64,000 nucleotides of DNA from Stutzerimonas stutzeri (GTDB taxonomy: Bacteria; Pseudomonadota; Gammaproteobacteria; Pseudomonadales; Pseudomonadaceae): positions 3,348,001 to 3,412,000 of the forward strand of contig CP077641.1 of NCBI GenBank assembly GCA_019056435.1. Reading direction: 5' to 3'. The notes under the pieces were generated by a model. That model ran no database searches. It saw nothing but the letters and a program-made list of their open reading frames with translations, and was not told the DNA's origin. Made by a program: the position numbers and the translations under genes. The number at the start of each line of letters is the position of its first letter. The first letter of the stretch is position 1. Below are positions 30,186 through 38,200 of the stretch, in pieces.

Positions 30186-31254
30186 TTACAGCGTCGACTT
30201 GTTGATGACCTGAAGGCTCATTTGCTCGAGTAGCGCATTCATCTGGACGAATTTGGCGAAACGCTTGTCCTGGGTCTGTCCGTGGAAGTACCGGTAGTAG
30301 ATCTGCTGAACGATGGCGGCCAGACGAAACAGTCCATAGGTGTAGTAGTAATCGAAGTTGTCCAGGCGGATGCCGGCGCGTTCGGCGTAATAGTCCACGA
30401 ACTGTCGGCGGGTCAGCATGCCCGGTGCGTTGCTTGGCTGGCGGCGCATCAGTTGAACTGGCGCCGGGTCGTCCGCTTCGATCCAGTAGGCGAGGGTATT
30501 GCCGAGGTCCATCAAGGGGTCGCCGATGGTCGTCATCTCCCAGTCCAGTACCCCGATAATTTCCATCGGGTTTTCCGGGTTCAGGATGACGTTGTCGAAA
30601 CGGTAGTCGTTATGGACGATGCCAGGTTTGTGGTGGTCGGCAGGCATCTTGTCGCGAAGCCACTGCTTGACCGGTTCCCATTTCGCGGCATCCGGCGTAA
30701 TGGCACGCTCGTAGCGGTCGATCCAGCCTTCGATCTGACGTTGTACGTAGCCGGTCGGTTTGCCGAGATCCCCGAGGCCGCAGGCGAGGTAGTCTACGTT
30801 GTGCAGCTCGACGAACTTGTCGATGAAGCTCTTGCACAAGGCCGTGGTCTGGTCGGCTGTAAAGCCCAGCTCTGCCGGCATGTTCTCCCTCAGGATGATC
30901 CCTCGCACCCGCTCCATGACGTAGAACGGCGTACCGATCAGCGATTCATCGGTGCAATAAGCGTAGGCCTTGGGGCAGTACGGAAAGCCCGCGTTGAGCT
31001 GGTTGAGGATGCGGAACTCGCGCCCCATGTCGTGGGCCGACTTAGCCTTGTGGCCGAACGGAGGACGCCGAAGGACGAGTTCTCGATTGGCGTATTCGAT
31101 GAGGTAGGTCAGGTTGGAGGCGCCGCCTGGAAATTGTGAGATGACCGGCGTGCCTTCCAGCGAGGGAATCTGCTGCTTGAGGTACTGGTCGACGACGTCG
31201 ATGGGGGAGCTGCTCGCCCTCGCGAACGGGGCTCGTCTGATCTGCTAGCGACAT
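30186..31254 (-). CDS. APH/ChoK-family phosphotransferase (acyl-CoA dehydrogenase-10 N-terminal-like; one-base frameshift)
   Basis: This is a kinase-fold protein, corrected to 355 residues. The Brenner motif is HNDYRFDNVIL (catalytic Asp) and the metal motif is VLDWEMTTIGDPLMDLG. These bacterial proteins resemble the kinase-like N-terminal domain of human ACAD10/11, which acts on 4-hydroxyacyl-CoAs, and often lie beside SDRs and SCP2 proteins, as here. Start ATG 31254 (MSLADQTSPVREGEQLP). Bases 31203-31207 (plus strand) are five G where QLPIDVVDQYLKQQ needs four, so the first 17 residues are in another frame. Confidence 0.82.
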
Positions 31255-31404
31255 GCTTGTCCCTTCTCGTTATAGGTGGCTGCCTGAAGGCAGCGATGTA
31301 GCCGGCCCGAGCGTGAGCACTGGACCTTTTCAATCTAATGCGCTGATACCCCATTACCAAGCGATTCGGCTTGTTATTGGCAAGGCTGTTGCTGATCAAT
31401 CAAT

Positions 31405-31428
31405 ATGCTTTATGCATGGAAAAAGCAT
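31405..31428. promoter_or_regulatory. Inverted repeat upstream of the phosphotransferase-SDR unit (candidate operator)
   Basis: ATGCTTT (31405-31411) and AAAGCAT (31422-31428) are perfect 7-base arms with a 10-base spacer, about 150 bases upstream of the minus-strand start at 31254. The spacing and AT-rich setting suit a dimeric repressor such as a TetR-type protein. No regulator gene is adjacent. Confidence 0.35.
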
Positions 31429-31439
31429 TCAAAATCCAT

Positions 31440-31473
31440 AAAAAAAACCGAAGTCGCTGACTTCGGTTTTTTA
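31440..31473. terminator. Terminator downstream of the SCP2 gene
   Basis: A-run, ACCGAAGTC, short loop, GACTTCGGT and T-run form a strong symmetrical hairpin 14 bases after the SCP2 stop. It separates the SCP2/phosphatase unit from the phosphotransferase/SDR unit. Confidence 0.9.
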
Positions 31474-31486
31474 TTCCCGCGCCCGA

Positions 31487-31801
31487 TCAGGCTGGGAAGA
31501 GTTCGCTGAGCTTGAGCGCGAGCATCATGTCGCCTTCAGCGCGGAGCTTGCCGGCCATGAAGGCCTGCATGCCGTCGGTCTCGCCACTGATCACCCCTTG
31601 CAGGGTTTCGCTGTCCATGATCAGCGTAACGTTGGCATCGGCCGACTCGCCCTTGTGAAAATCGCAGGTTCCGTCCTTGACGACGAGGTAGTAGTTGTCG
31701 GCATCGGTGATATTGAACTGGAATACCAGGTCCAGGCCGGTCGCGGCGCTGGGGTTGAACTTGGCCTTCATGCCCTGGATGGTTTCGTCGACGTTGCTCA
31801 T
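31487..31801 (-). CDS. SCP2 sterol-binding domain protein
   Basis: This is a 104-residue stand-alone SCP2 domain (MSNVDETIQGMKAKFNPSAATGLDLVFQF...). The domain forms a hydrophobic tunnel that binds sterols, fatty acids or acyl-CoA. Features seen are YYLVVKDGTCDFHKG and the C-terminal helix MQAFMAGKLRAEGDMMLALKL. ATG 31801 has AAGGGA upstream; a longer start at 31864 lacks one. Its neighbours (phosphotransferase, SDR, phosphatase) suggest an acyl-CoA-related role; this is inference. Confidence 0.92.
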   Translation of the reverse strand: MSNVDETIQGMKAKFNPSAATGLDLVFQFNITDADNYYLVVKDGTCDFHKGESADANVTLIMDSETLQGVISGETDGMQAFMAGKLRAEGDMMLALKLSELFPA

Positions 31802-31860
31802 TCGATTTGATCCCTTGTTTTCGTGGTGAACATGCAGCCGTGGCCACAAGCAATTGGAGC

Positions 31861-32574
31861 TCATCGATAGGTGATCAGCTCCGGATTCTTCTGTAGATCG
31901 AGGTGCGCCCGGCTGTTGAAGGAGGCCAGGGTGACCTCTTCGGCGCGAAACTTGAGCTGGCTCAGCGACGTATTGACGATTTGCCAGTTGAGTTCGAACG
32001 CCTTGATCGGCGGAACGCCAATGATCAGTTGTAGCAGGGCGGTGATGGTCCCGCCCGAAGTGAATACGGCTACCCTGTCGGTCTGCTTCGCCTCGAGAAG
32101 CAGTCGCTTCAGGCCGGCCTCGACACGTTCGACGAAGCCCTGCCAGCTTTCCAGGCCTTCCTTCTCGTGCTCGCCGGATACCCAGCGCCGAATCACGTAA
32201 CTGAACAGCCGTTGGAACTCGCCTCGGTGATCGGCGGCGTTGCGCAGGATATGAAGTGCATTCGGCTCGACCTCGAGCAGGTCAGGCATATGGGCGCGAA
32301 TTACCTCATCGGCAGGAAACTCGTTGAAGGCCCCATCGATCTCAAGGTTGGGCACGGCGCCGTCGCACCGTTTGAACAGACTATCGAGCGTAGCGCGCGC
32401 GGTGTCCTGTTGACGGTTGAGCTCGCCGCTGATGCAGCGGTCGAAACGGATACCGAGTTCGCCGAGGTAGTCGCCCAACACAAGGGACTGTCGCAAGCCG
32501 AGCGGCGACAAGACATCGTAATTTTCCGCGCCGAACGACGCCTGACCGTGGCGGATCAGGTAGATGCTGCCCAT
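31861..32574 (-). CDS. Histidine phosphatase family protein
   Basis: This is a 237-residue phosphoglycerate-mutase-like protein. The phospho-histidine motif is YLIRHGQASFG near the N-terminus, with a second histidine expected after FTSGGTITALLQ; here the usual GHG is replaced by SGGT, a known variation in this branch. ATG 32574 is preceded by GGAG. It is immediately upstream of the SCP2 gene on the same strand (60-base gap) and divergent from sohB. The substrate is unknown. Confidence 0.88.
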   Translation of the reverse strand: MGSIYLIRHGQASFGAENYDVLSPLGLRQSLVLGDYLGELGIRFDRCISGELNRQQDTARATLDSLFKRCDGAVPNLEIDGAFNEFPADEVIRAHMPDLLEVEPNALHILRNAADHRGEFQRLFSYVIRRWVSGEHEKEGLESWQGFVERVEAGLKRLLLEAKQTDRVAVFTSGGTITALLQLIIGVPPIKAFELNWQIVNTSLSQLKFRAEEVTLASFNSRAHLDLQKNPELITYR

Positions 32575-32748
32575 GCTTCGCTCCGGGGGACTGATTTTCG
32601 CGAGGGTAGGTGGATGCCTCTGGAGTGTCAACGATAAATCATACGTTTGTTTGAATGAGCATGACTGGCTCCTCGGTCGAAGGACTGGGTATGCTTGAGC
32701 GGTTTTGGCGCGCCGGACGCGCCTGGTCGAGTGGCCCTAGGAGGATAT

Positions 32749-33774
32749 GTGGAGTTTCTGGCTGACTATGCGAGTTTTCTGGCCAAGACCGTGACGCTTG
32801 TCGTCGCGATACTGGTGGTGCTCATCACGCTCGCATCCTTGCGTAAAGGGCGGGGTAAACAGGGGAGCGGCCATCTGGAAGTGCAGAAGCTGAACGACTT
32901 CTACAAATCGATGCGCGAGCGGCTCGAACAGCAGCTGGTCGACAAGGACCAGCTCAAGGCGCAGCGTAAGCGCGAGGCCAAGGCTGCCAAGCAGGCAAAA
33001 AAATCCGGTGAATCACGCTCTCGGGTTTTCGTGCTGGATTTCGATGGTGACATCAGGGCATCGGCTGTCGAGAATCTTCGGCACGAGGTCACGGCCGTCC
33101 TGACCTTGGCGACGCCACAGGACGAGGTTGTGCTGCGGCTGGAGAGTGGCGGCGGTATGGTGCATGGGTACGGGCTGGCAGCGTCACAGCTGGTGCGGGT
33201 TCGTGATGCCGGGGTGCCGCTCACGGTATGCGTCGACAAGGTTGCTGCCAGCGGCGGTTACATGATGGCCTGTATCGGCCAGAAGATTCTGAGCGCGCCA
33301 TTCGCAATCCTCGGGTCGATCGGCGTGGTCGCCCAATTGCCCAATGTGCATCGATTGCTGAAGAAGCACGATGTCGATTTCGAGGTTCTGACCGCGGGAG
33401 AATACAAGCGCACCCTGACGGTGTTCGGCGAGAACACGGAGAAAGGGCGTGAGAAGTTCCAGGATGATCTGGAAACCACACACGAACTCTTCAAGAACTT
33501 TGTGGCGCGCTATCGCCAGGAACTGGCCATCGACGAGGTCGCGACGGGCGAGGTCTGGCTCGGTATTTCGGCACTGGGCAAGCGACTGGTGGACGAGCTG
33601 AAGACCAGTGACGAGTACCTGGCCGAACGTGCCCGCGAAGCGGATCTGTTCCATCTGCACTATGCGGAAAAGAAAAGCCTTCCCGAGCGGTTCGGCATGG
33701 CGGCCAGCACGGTTATCGAGCATGGCCTGCTCAAAGGCTTGAGCCGCTTGAATGAACAACGATTCTGGCAATGA
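32749..33774 (+). CDS. sohB: Inner-membrane peptidase SohB (S49 family)
   Basis: SohB is a SppA-like protease with its active site facing the periplasm, 341 residues. The N-terminal membrane helix (about 10-31) is followed by a charged coiled segment rich in Lys/Arg (about 45-90) and the S49 domain. The catalytic Ser-Lys dyad is S168 (DKVAASGGYMMAC) and K220 (TAGEYKRTLT), with the same 52-residue spacing as E. coli S180/K232. Start GTG 32749 follows TAGGAGGA; it gives the conserved VEFLADYASFLAK. Confidence 0.93.
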   Translation: MEFLADYASFLAKTVTLVVAILVVLITLASLRKGRGKQGSGHLEVQKLNDFYKSMRERLEQQLVDKDQLKAQRKREAKAAKQAKKSGESRSRVFVLDFDGDIRASAVENLRHEVTAVLTLATPQDEVVLRLESGGGMVHGYGLAASQLVRVRDAGVPLTVCVDKVAASGGYMMACIGQKILSAPFAILGSIGVVAQLPNVHRLLKKHDVDFEVLTAGEYKRTLTVFGENTEKGREKFQDDLETTHELFKNFVARYRQELAIDEVATGEVWLGISALGKRLVDELKTSDEYLAERAREADLFHLHYAEKKSLPERFGMAASTVIEHGLLKGLSRLNEQRFWQ

Positions 33775-33785
33775 GGAAACAGCGA

Positions 33786-34778
33786 ATGGCTAATTTCAAG
33801 GCGCTGATGACTACAGAGCAGGCTGATGGTCGCTTCGAGTCGAATGTGGTCGAACGCAGCACTGACGACCTTCCGACTGGCGAGGTGCTCATTCGAGTCG
33901 CGTACTCCTCGCTCAATTACAAGGACGCGCTTTCAGCGACCGGCAACCGTGGGGTGACGCGTCAGTTCCCGCATACGCCGGGCATCGATGCGGCTGGCAC
34001 CGTCAGCGAATCGAGCGTGGCGGAGTTTGCCGTCGGGGACGAGGTAATTGTCACCGGATACGACCTGGGCATGAACACCGCTGGCGGCTTTGGTCAATAC
34101 ATTCGAGTGCCGGCTGCCTGGGTGATCAGGCGGCCTGCAGGGTTGTCCTTGCGCGACGCGATGATTCTCGGTACGGCTGGGCTTACGGCTGCGCTGTGCG
34201 TCGACAAGCTCGAGCAAGCCGGTCTGGAACCAGGAGAAGCGCCCGTGCTGGTGACCGGCGCTACAGGGGGCGTAGGCAGCATAGCCGTCGCACTGCTGGC
34301 TAGCCTGGGCTACAAGGTAGCGGCTGTCACCGGTAAATCCAGTCAGGCGGATTTCCTCAGGCGCCTCGGCGCGCAAGAGGTGGTGGAGCGAAGTGCACTG
34401 CAGGCGGGTGTCGAGAAGCCGATCCTCAAGGAGCAGTGGGCCGGGGCGGTGGACACTGTCGGTGGCGATATTCTCTTCAATGTCGTCAAGTCGCTGCGCC
34501 GCGGGGCGAGTGTCGCCTGCTGCGGCCTGACCGCGGGAACCAGCTTCCAGGCCAATGTGCTGCCGTTCATCCTGCGTGGTGTCAACCTGCTTGGCGTGGA
34601 CTCGGTCGAGATCCCGTTGGTGGTGAAAGGCTCCATGTGGGACAAACTCTCGTTGCAGTGGAAGGTGCCGAACCTCGCTGACCTGGTCGAAGAGGTCACG
34701 TTGGATGAGCTACCGGGCGCGATCGAGCGCATCCTCGCCGGCGGGCAGGTGGGGCGGACATTGGTGCGACTGGACTGA
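33786..34778 (+). CDS. acuI: Acrylyl-CoA reductase-like zinc-less medium-chain oxidoreductase (AcuI/YhdH family)
   Basis: This is a 330-residue NADPH-dependent quinone-oxidoreductase-type protein. The N-terminal catalytic domain contains SSLNYKDALSATG and PHTPGIDAAGTV. The Rossmann domain has VTGATGGVGSIAVALLASLGYKV followed by TGKSS, an NADP-binding pattern. It lacks the structural zinc cysteines. AcuI reduces acryloyl-CoA to propionyl-CoA in E. coli and Rhodobacter; I assign it by sequence resemblance. ATG 33786 has GAGGAA upstream, 11 bases after the sohB stop. Confidence 0.88.
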   Translation: MANFKALMTTEQADGRFESNVVERSTDDLPTGEVLIRVAYSSLNYKDALSATGNRGVTRQFPHTPGIDAAGTVSESSVAEFAVGDEVIVTGYDLGMNTAGGFGQYIRVPAAWVIRRPAGLSLRDAMILGTAGLTAALCVDKLEQAGLEPGEAPVLVTGATGGVGSIAVALLASLGYKVAAVTGKSSQADFLRRLGAQEVVERSALQAGVEKPILKEQWAGAVDTVGGDILFNVVKSLRRGASVACCGLTAGTSFQANVLPFILRGVNLLGVDSVEIPLVVKGSMWDKLSLQWKVPNLADLVEEVTLDELPGAIERILAGGQVGRTLVRLD

Positions 34779-34888
34779 ATGCCGCCGTTCCGCCAGCTAT
34801 TGTCCGAATAGCCAAAACCGATTTCTCTGATTCGAGTGATTCCAACAAGCTAGCGCCAGGTCATCACGCGAAACTTAAGGAGTCGGCT

Positions 34889-34993
34889 TTGAAAGCATTG
34901 GCAGAAAAGATCAAGGAAGCCTTCGGCAGTAAAGAGGCGACCAAGGGCGAGCAGCCCGAGCATCCGAATTTCTGGATGTACCCGCGGACCTGA
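34889..34993 (+). CDS. Small hypothetical protein, 34 residues
   Basis: The reading frame starts with TTG 34889, preceded by AAGGAG at 34878-34883, and ends at TGA 34991-34993. It reads L(M)KALAEKIKEAFGSKEA... ending HPNFWMYPRT. It has a basic amphipathic N-terminus and an aromatic C-terminus with no membrane segment. A strong terminator follows 15 bases later, so the peptide has a complete ribosome site, ORF and terminator. I do not recognise the family. Confidence 0.55.
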   Translation: MKALAEKIKEAFGSKEATKGEQPEHPNFWMYPRT

Positions 34994-35008
34994 AAGGGAT
35001 GCCCGCCT

Positions 35009-35043
35009 CGCGAAACCCTGCTATGGCAGGGTTTCGCGTTTCG
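35009..35043 (+). terminator. Terminator after the 34-residue ORF
   Basis: Thirteen-base perfect arms (35009-35021 and 35026-35038) with the tetraloop TATG form a very stable hairpin. Only a short T run follows on the plus strand. Confidence 0.8.
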
Positions 35044-35125
35044 GGATTCTCGTACGGGGACGAAGGGGCTGGATGGGGCCAGCAGCATGCCGTCTTGCCG
35101 GCAGGATGCAGGCCCGGTTGAGGGG

Positions 35126-35626
35126 TCAGGACTGACGGCGGCGGAACAGGGGCAGCGGCTCGTCCGCGGCGGGCTGATAGGTCACCGAGAAGTCTTTCAA
35201 GCCTTCCAGTGCATCATAAGGATCCCGGTCGGCACGGATGGCGAAGGCGTCGAAGCCACAGCGGCGCATATAGAACAGCTGGTCCCGCAATACATCGCCG
35301 ATCGCCCGAATCTCGCCCTTGTAGCCATAGCGTTCGCGCAGCAGGCGGGCGCTCGAGTAATGCCGCCCATCGGTGAACGCCGGGAAATTCAGTGCGATTA
35401 CCTGGAAATGCTGCAGGTCATCGGCGATGTCCTCCACCGCCTCATCGGCTTCCAGCCAGATGCCCAGCCCACCGTCACGCGCCTTGAGGGCATGAGCATG
35501 GTCGAGCCACAGCTGAAAGGGCACTATCAGGTCATCGCAGTTGGACAGTTCTTCGAGTGTCACGTCCTTGGGCAGCAGGTGCCAGGTTTCGTCAACGACC
35601 TGGTCGTTCTTAATGATTCGCTGCAT
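35126..35626 (-). CDS. DUF934 protein, CysI partner
   Basis: This is a 166-residue protein starting MQRIIKNDQVVDETWHLL, characteristic of DUF934 proteins that are found next to cysI in pseudomonads and related bacteria. The conserved end is DALEGLKDFSVTYQPA. ATG 35626 has AAGGAG upstream and lies 17 bases inside the end of cysI, so translation is coupled. A role in assimilatory sulfite reduction is inferred from this linkage. Confidence 0.9.
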   Translation of the reverse strand: MQRIIKNDQVVDETWHLLPKDVTLEELSNCDDLIVPFQLWLDHAHALKARDGGLGIWLEADEAVEDIADDLQHFQVIALNFPAFTDGRHYSSARLLRERYGYKGEIRAIGDVLRDQLFYMRRCGFDAFAIRADRDPYDALEGLKDFSVTYQPAADEPLPLFRRRQS

Positions 35627-37268
35627 AGACGCGCTCCTTGAAGGGGTCAATGCCGATCCGGCGGAAGGTATCGAGAAATGGCTCGTCCTCGGTACGTTGC
35701 TCGACATAGACCTTGATGATTTTCTCGATCACATCGGGCATCGCATCCTGCGCGAACGAAGGGCCGAGAATCTGCCCGAGGCTGGCATTGCGGCCCGAGC
35801 TACCGCCGAGCGAGACCTGGTAGAACTCCGCACCTTTCTTGTCCACGCCGAGGATGCCGATATGGCCGACGTGGTGGTGGCCGCAGGCGTTCATGCAGCC
35901 CGAGATGTTCAGGTCGATTTCGCCGATGTCGAACAGGTAATCCAGATCGTCGAAGCGACGCTGGATCGCTTCGGCGATAGGAATCGACTTGGCATTGGCC
36001 AGCGAGCAGAAGTCTCCGCCCGGGCAGCAGATGATGTCGGTCAGCAGGCCGATATTCGGCGTTGCGACGCCCAGCTCCCGTAGCTCGTTCCAGAGCTCGA
36101 ACAGGCGAGCTTGCTCGACGTCCGCCAGGATCATGTTCTGTTCGTGGGAATTGCGGACTTCACCAAAGCTGTAGCGATCGGCGAGGTCGGCAATGATGTC
36201 GAGCTGCTTGTCCGTGACATCTCCCGGAGCGACGCCGGTGCTCTTGAGCGATAGCGTAACGGCGGCGTAGCCCGGTTTCTTGTGTGCGACCACGTTGCGC
36301 TGACGCCAACGGGCGAAGCCGGGATGCTTGGCGTCGAGTTGTGCGAGCGCGGCGCCCTGATCCTCGAGAACCTGGTAGGCCGGATCCACGAAGAATTGGC
36401 TGACGCGCTCGACTTCGGCTTCGGTCAGGGTGTTCGGGCCGTCCTTCAGGTAGGACCACTCGGCGTCGACACGTTCGGCGAACACCTCGGGCGTAAGCGC
36501 CTTGACGAGAATCTTGATCCGCGCCTTGAACTTGTTGTCGCGGCGGCCATAGCGGTTATAGACGCGCAGAATGGCATCGAGGTAGGTCAGCAAATGTTGC
36601 CAGGGCAGGAACTCGTTGATGAAGCTGCCAACGATCGGCGTGCGGCCCAGGCCGCCGCCAACCGAGACGCGGAAGCCCAATTCGCCTGCATCGTTCTTCA
36701 CCGCTTCCAGACCAATATCGTGTACTTCGATGGCGGCGCGATCGCTGACCGCACCGTTGACGGCGATCTTGAACTTGCGCGGAAGAAAGGCGAATTCGGG
36801 GTGGAACGTCGACCACTGACGGATGATCTCGCACCAGGGCCGTGGGTCGACCAGTTCGTCGTGCGCCACACCCGCAAACTGGTCGGTCGTGGTGTTTCGG
36901 ATGCAGTTGCCGCTGGTCTGGATGGCATGCATCTGGACGGTCGCCAGCTCGGCGAGGATGTCCGGCACGTCTTCGAGTTCTGGCCAGTTGAACTGTACGT
37001 TTGTGCGGGTACTGATATGGGCGTAGCCCTTGTCGTAGTTGCGGGCGATTTCCGCCAGCTTGCGTACCTGCTTGGACGACAGTAGCCCGTATGGCACGGC
37101 AATGCGCAGCATGGGCGCATAGCGCTGAATATAAAGGCCGTTCTGCAAACGCAGCGGGCGGAATTCCTCACCACCGAGTTCGCCCGCCAGGTAGCGGCGG
37201 GTCTGGTCGCGGAACTGACGCACGCGATCCTCGATGATGTGTTGGTCGTACTGGTCGTAAACGTACAT
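35610..37268 (-). CDS. cysI: Sulfite reductase hemoprotein subunit
   Basis: CysI reduces sulfite to sulfide using siroheme coupled to a 4Fe-4S cluster. It has 552 residues. Two ferredoxin-like halves are visible: SNCIRNTTTD-type siroheme region (SGNCIRNTTTDQFAG) and the cluster cysteines in IICCPGGDFCSLA (about residue 410) and NISGCMNACGHHHVG. The basic siroheme/sulfite pocket residues lie around ISTRTNVQFNW. It lacks an attached flavoprotein, so a ferredoxin or separate reductase is expected. The stop lies past the start of the DUF934 gene. Sulfur-starvation control via CysB is usual but no site was resolved. Confidence 0.94.
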   Translation of the reverse strand: MYVYDQYDQHIIEDRVRQFRDQTRRYLAGELGGEEFRPLRLQNGLYIQRYAPMLRIAVPYGLLSSKQVRKLAEIARNYDKGYAHISTRTNVQFNWPELEDVPDILAELATVQMHAIQTSGNCIRNTTTDQFAGVAHDELVDPRPWCEIIRQWSTFHPEFAFLPRKFKIAVNGAVSDRAAIEVHDIGLEAVKNDAGELGFRVSVGGGLGRTPIVGSFINEFLPWQHLLTYLDAILRVYNRYGRRDNKFKARIKILVKALTPEVFAERVDAEWSYLKDGPNTLTEAEVERVSQFFVDPAYQVLEDQGAALAQLDAKHPGFARWRQRNVVAHKKPGYAAVTLSLKSTGVAPGDVTDKQLDIIADLADRYSFGEVRNSHEQNMILADVEQARLFELWNELRELGVATPNIGLLTDIICCPGGDFCSLANAKSIPIAEAIQRRFDDLDYLFDIGEIDLNISGCMNACGHHHVGHIGILGVDKKGAEFYQVSLGGSSGRNASLGQILGPSFAQDAMPDVIEKIIKVYVEQRTEDEPFLDTFRRIGIDPFKERVYAANH

Positions 37269-37512
37269 GGGGTGTCCTGTTCTCAGGGCTGTCTACAGCT
37301 TTCTGCGCGCACGGCCGCGCACCCATTGAGGGAGGGCGGCAAGATACCAGCTAGCAGTTATGCGCAAAAGTGATGTTTGGGAATATGTTTAGAACGAAAC
37401 ACCGCTTTTTAGGAATTTGCACGCCTGCCCTTGAGCGCCGCGCAGCGGTGGTCTTAACTCCAGGCAGAACGCCCTGATCGACGCTGAAGAAACCCCATAA
37501 AGGAGCGCAGCC

Positions 37513-37617
37513 ATGTCTCAGCATCATGGTAATGACAGTCGCGCGGACGCCACCGCGATCTTCTTCATCATTCTGTTGGTCGTCGCCACGGCCGTGTTCT
37601 GGGTCAGTCATCAATAG
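37513..37617 (+). CDS. Small single-pass membrane protein, 34 residues
   Basis: ATG 37513 is preceded by AAAGGAG (37498-37504), and TAG is at 37615-37617. The hydrophilic head MSQHHGNDSRADA is followed by one membrane helix AIFFIILLVVATAVFWV and a tail SHQ. It lies divergent from cysI and convergent with the DUF2970 gene, only 8 bases away. Head-out or head-in topology cannot be decided. The family was not recognised. Confidence 0.6.
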   Translation: MSQHHGNDSRADATAIFFIILLVVATAVFWVSHQ

Positions 37618-37625
37618 CGGCCTCG

Positions 37626-37844
37626 CTACAGGGCTACCAGATACAACACCAGCTTCACGACACCGAGCAGCACGAGCACGAACAGCAAGGTGAATCCAAG
37701 GCCTAGCAGGATAAAGTGGCTTGGTTTGCCGTGGCTGAAATCACGAACACGGTTCTTCGCACTCTGTACGCCCAGGGCGCCAGCGAGGACGCTTTGCAGC
37801 ATTTGCCGCAGCGTGAGCGATTTAGGGGGCTGCTCGTCGTTCAT
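37626..37844 (-). CDS. DUF2970 small membrane protein
   Basis: This is a 72-residue protein with the typical DUF2970 layout. A basic amphipathic N-terminal half (LRQMLQSVLAGALGVQSAKNRVRDF) is followed by one C-terminal membrane helix (HFILLGLGFTLLFVLVLLGVVKLVLYL). Its function is unknown. ATG 37844. The gene ends 8 bases from the convergent 34-residue membrane peptide. Confidence 0.85.
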   Translation of the reverse strand: MNDEQPPKSLTLRQMLQSVLAGALGVQSAKNRVRDFSHGKPSHFILLGLGFTLLFVLVLLGVVKLVLYLVAL

Positions 37845-38200
37845 CCGTAAGGCTCCAAGGTCTAGATTGAAGAGTCTAGCCAGCTCTGCCGCCCACGCTC
37901 ACCGATTCCGATAACGGCTTGATCTAACCAGGGGCGCGCGTAAGGTTCGCGCGGTCGGTCACGAGGTGGCCGGCTCAATGGAGTGCGCGGTGCCCGGATC
38001 ACGGTCCGGGTTGAATGGGAAATCAGTAGAAAGCTGATGCTGCCCCCGCAACGGTAAGGTCGACTCGTTCGACCGAGCCCGATACCAGCCCGTACTCCCC
38101 AAGGAATTGTCGCGGTGGGCGACATCCTCAGAAATGGCTCGCACCAGCTGCCTGGTTGTGGGTTTTCTGCCGCCCACGCGTCCCGATACGGGAGTGGGGC
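37845..38200 (+). other. Intergenic leader holding the B12 riboswitch
   Basis: This 356-base gap separates the DUF2970 start (minus strand) from the CobN-like start. It contains the riboswitch and two downstream hairpins. No TonB-dependent receptor gene or other ORF lies in it. No confident sigma-70 hexamers were resolved in 37845-37979. Confidence 0.6.
37980..38098 (+). ncRNA. Cobalamin (B12) riboswitch aptamer
   Basis: The aptamer core is clear. P1 arms are GGAGT 37980-37984 and ACTCC 38094-38098. Also present are GGTGCC 37989-37994, TTGAATGGGAA 38011-38021, the invariant GCTGCCCCCGCAACGGTAA at 38039-38057 and GAGCCCGATACCAGCC 38075-38090. It lies 100 bases upstream of the CobN-like gene on the same strand. 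The class normally represses when cobalamin is bound. Downstream, TGTCGC/GCGACA (38108-38124) and ACCAG/CTGGT (about 38142-38155) hairpins form the candidate expression platform. No U-tract terminator was seen, so translational control via the GGAG at 38191-38194 is more likely. Confidence 0.93.
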
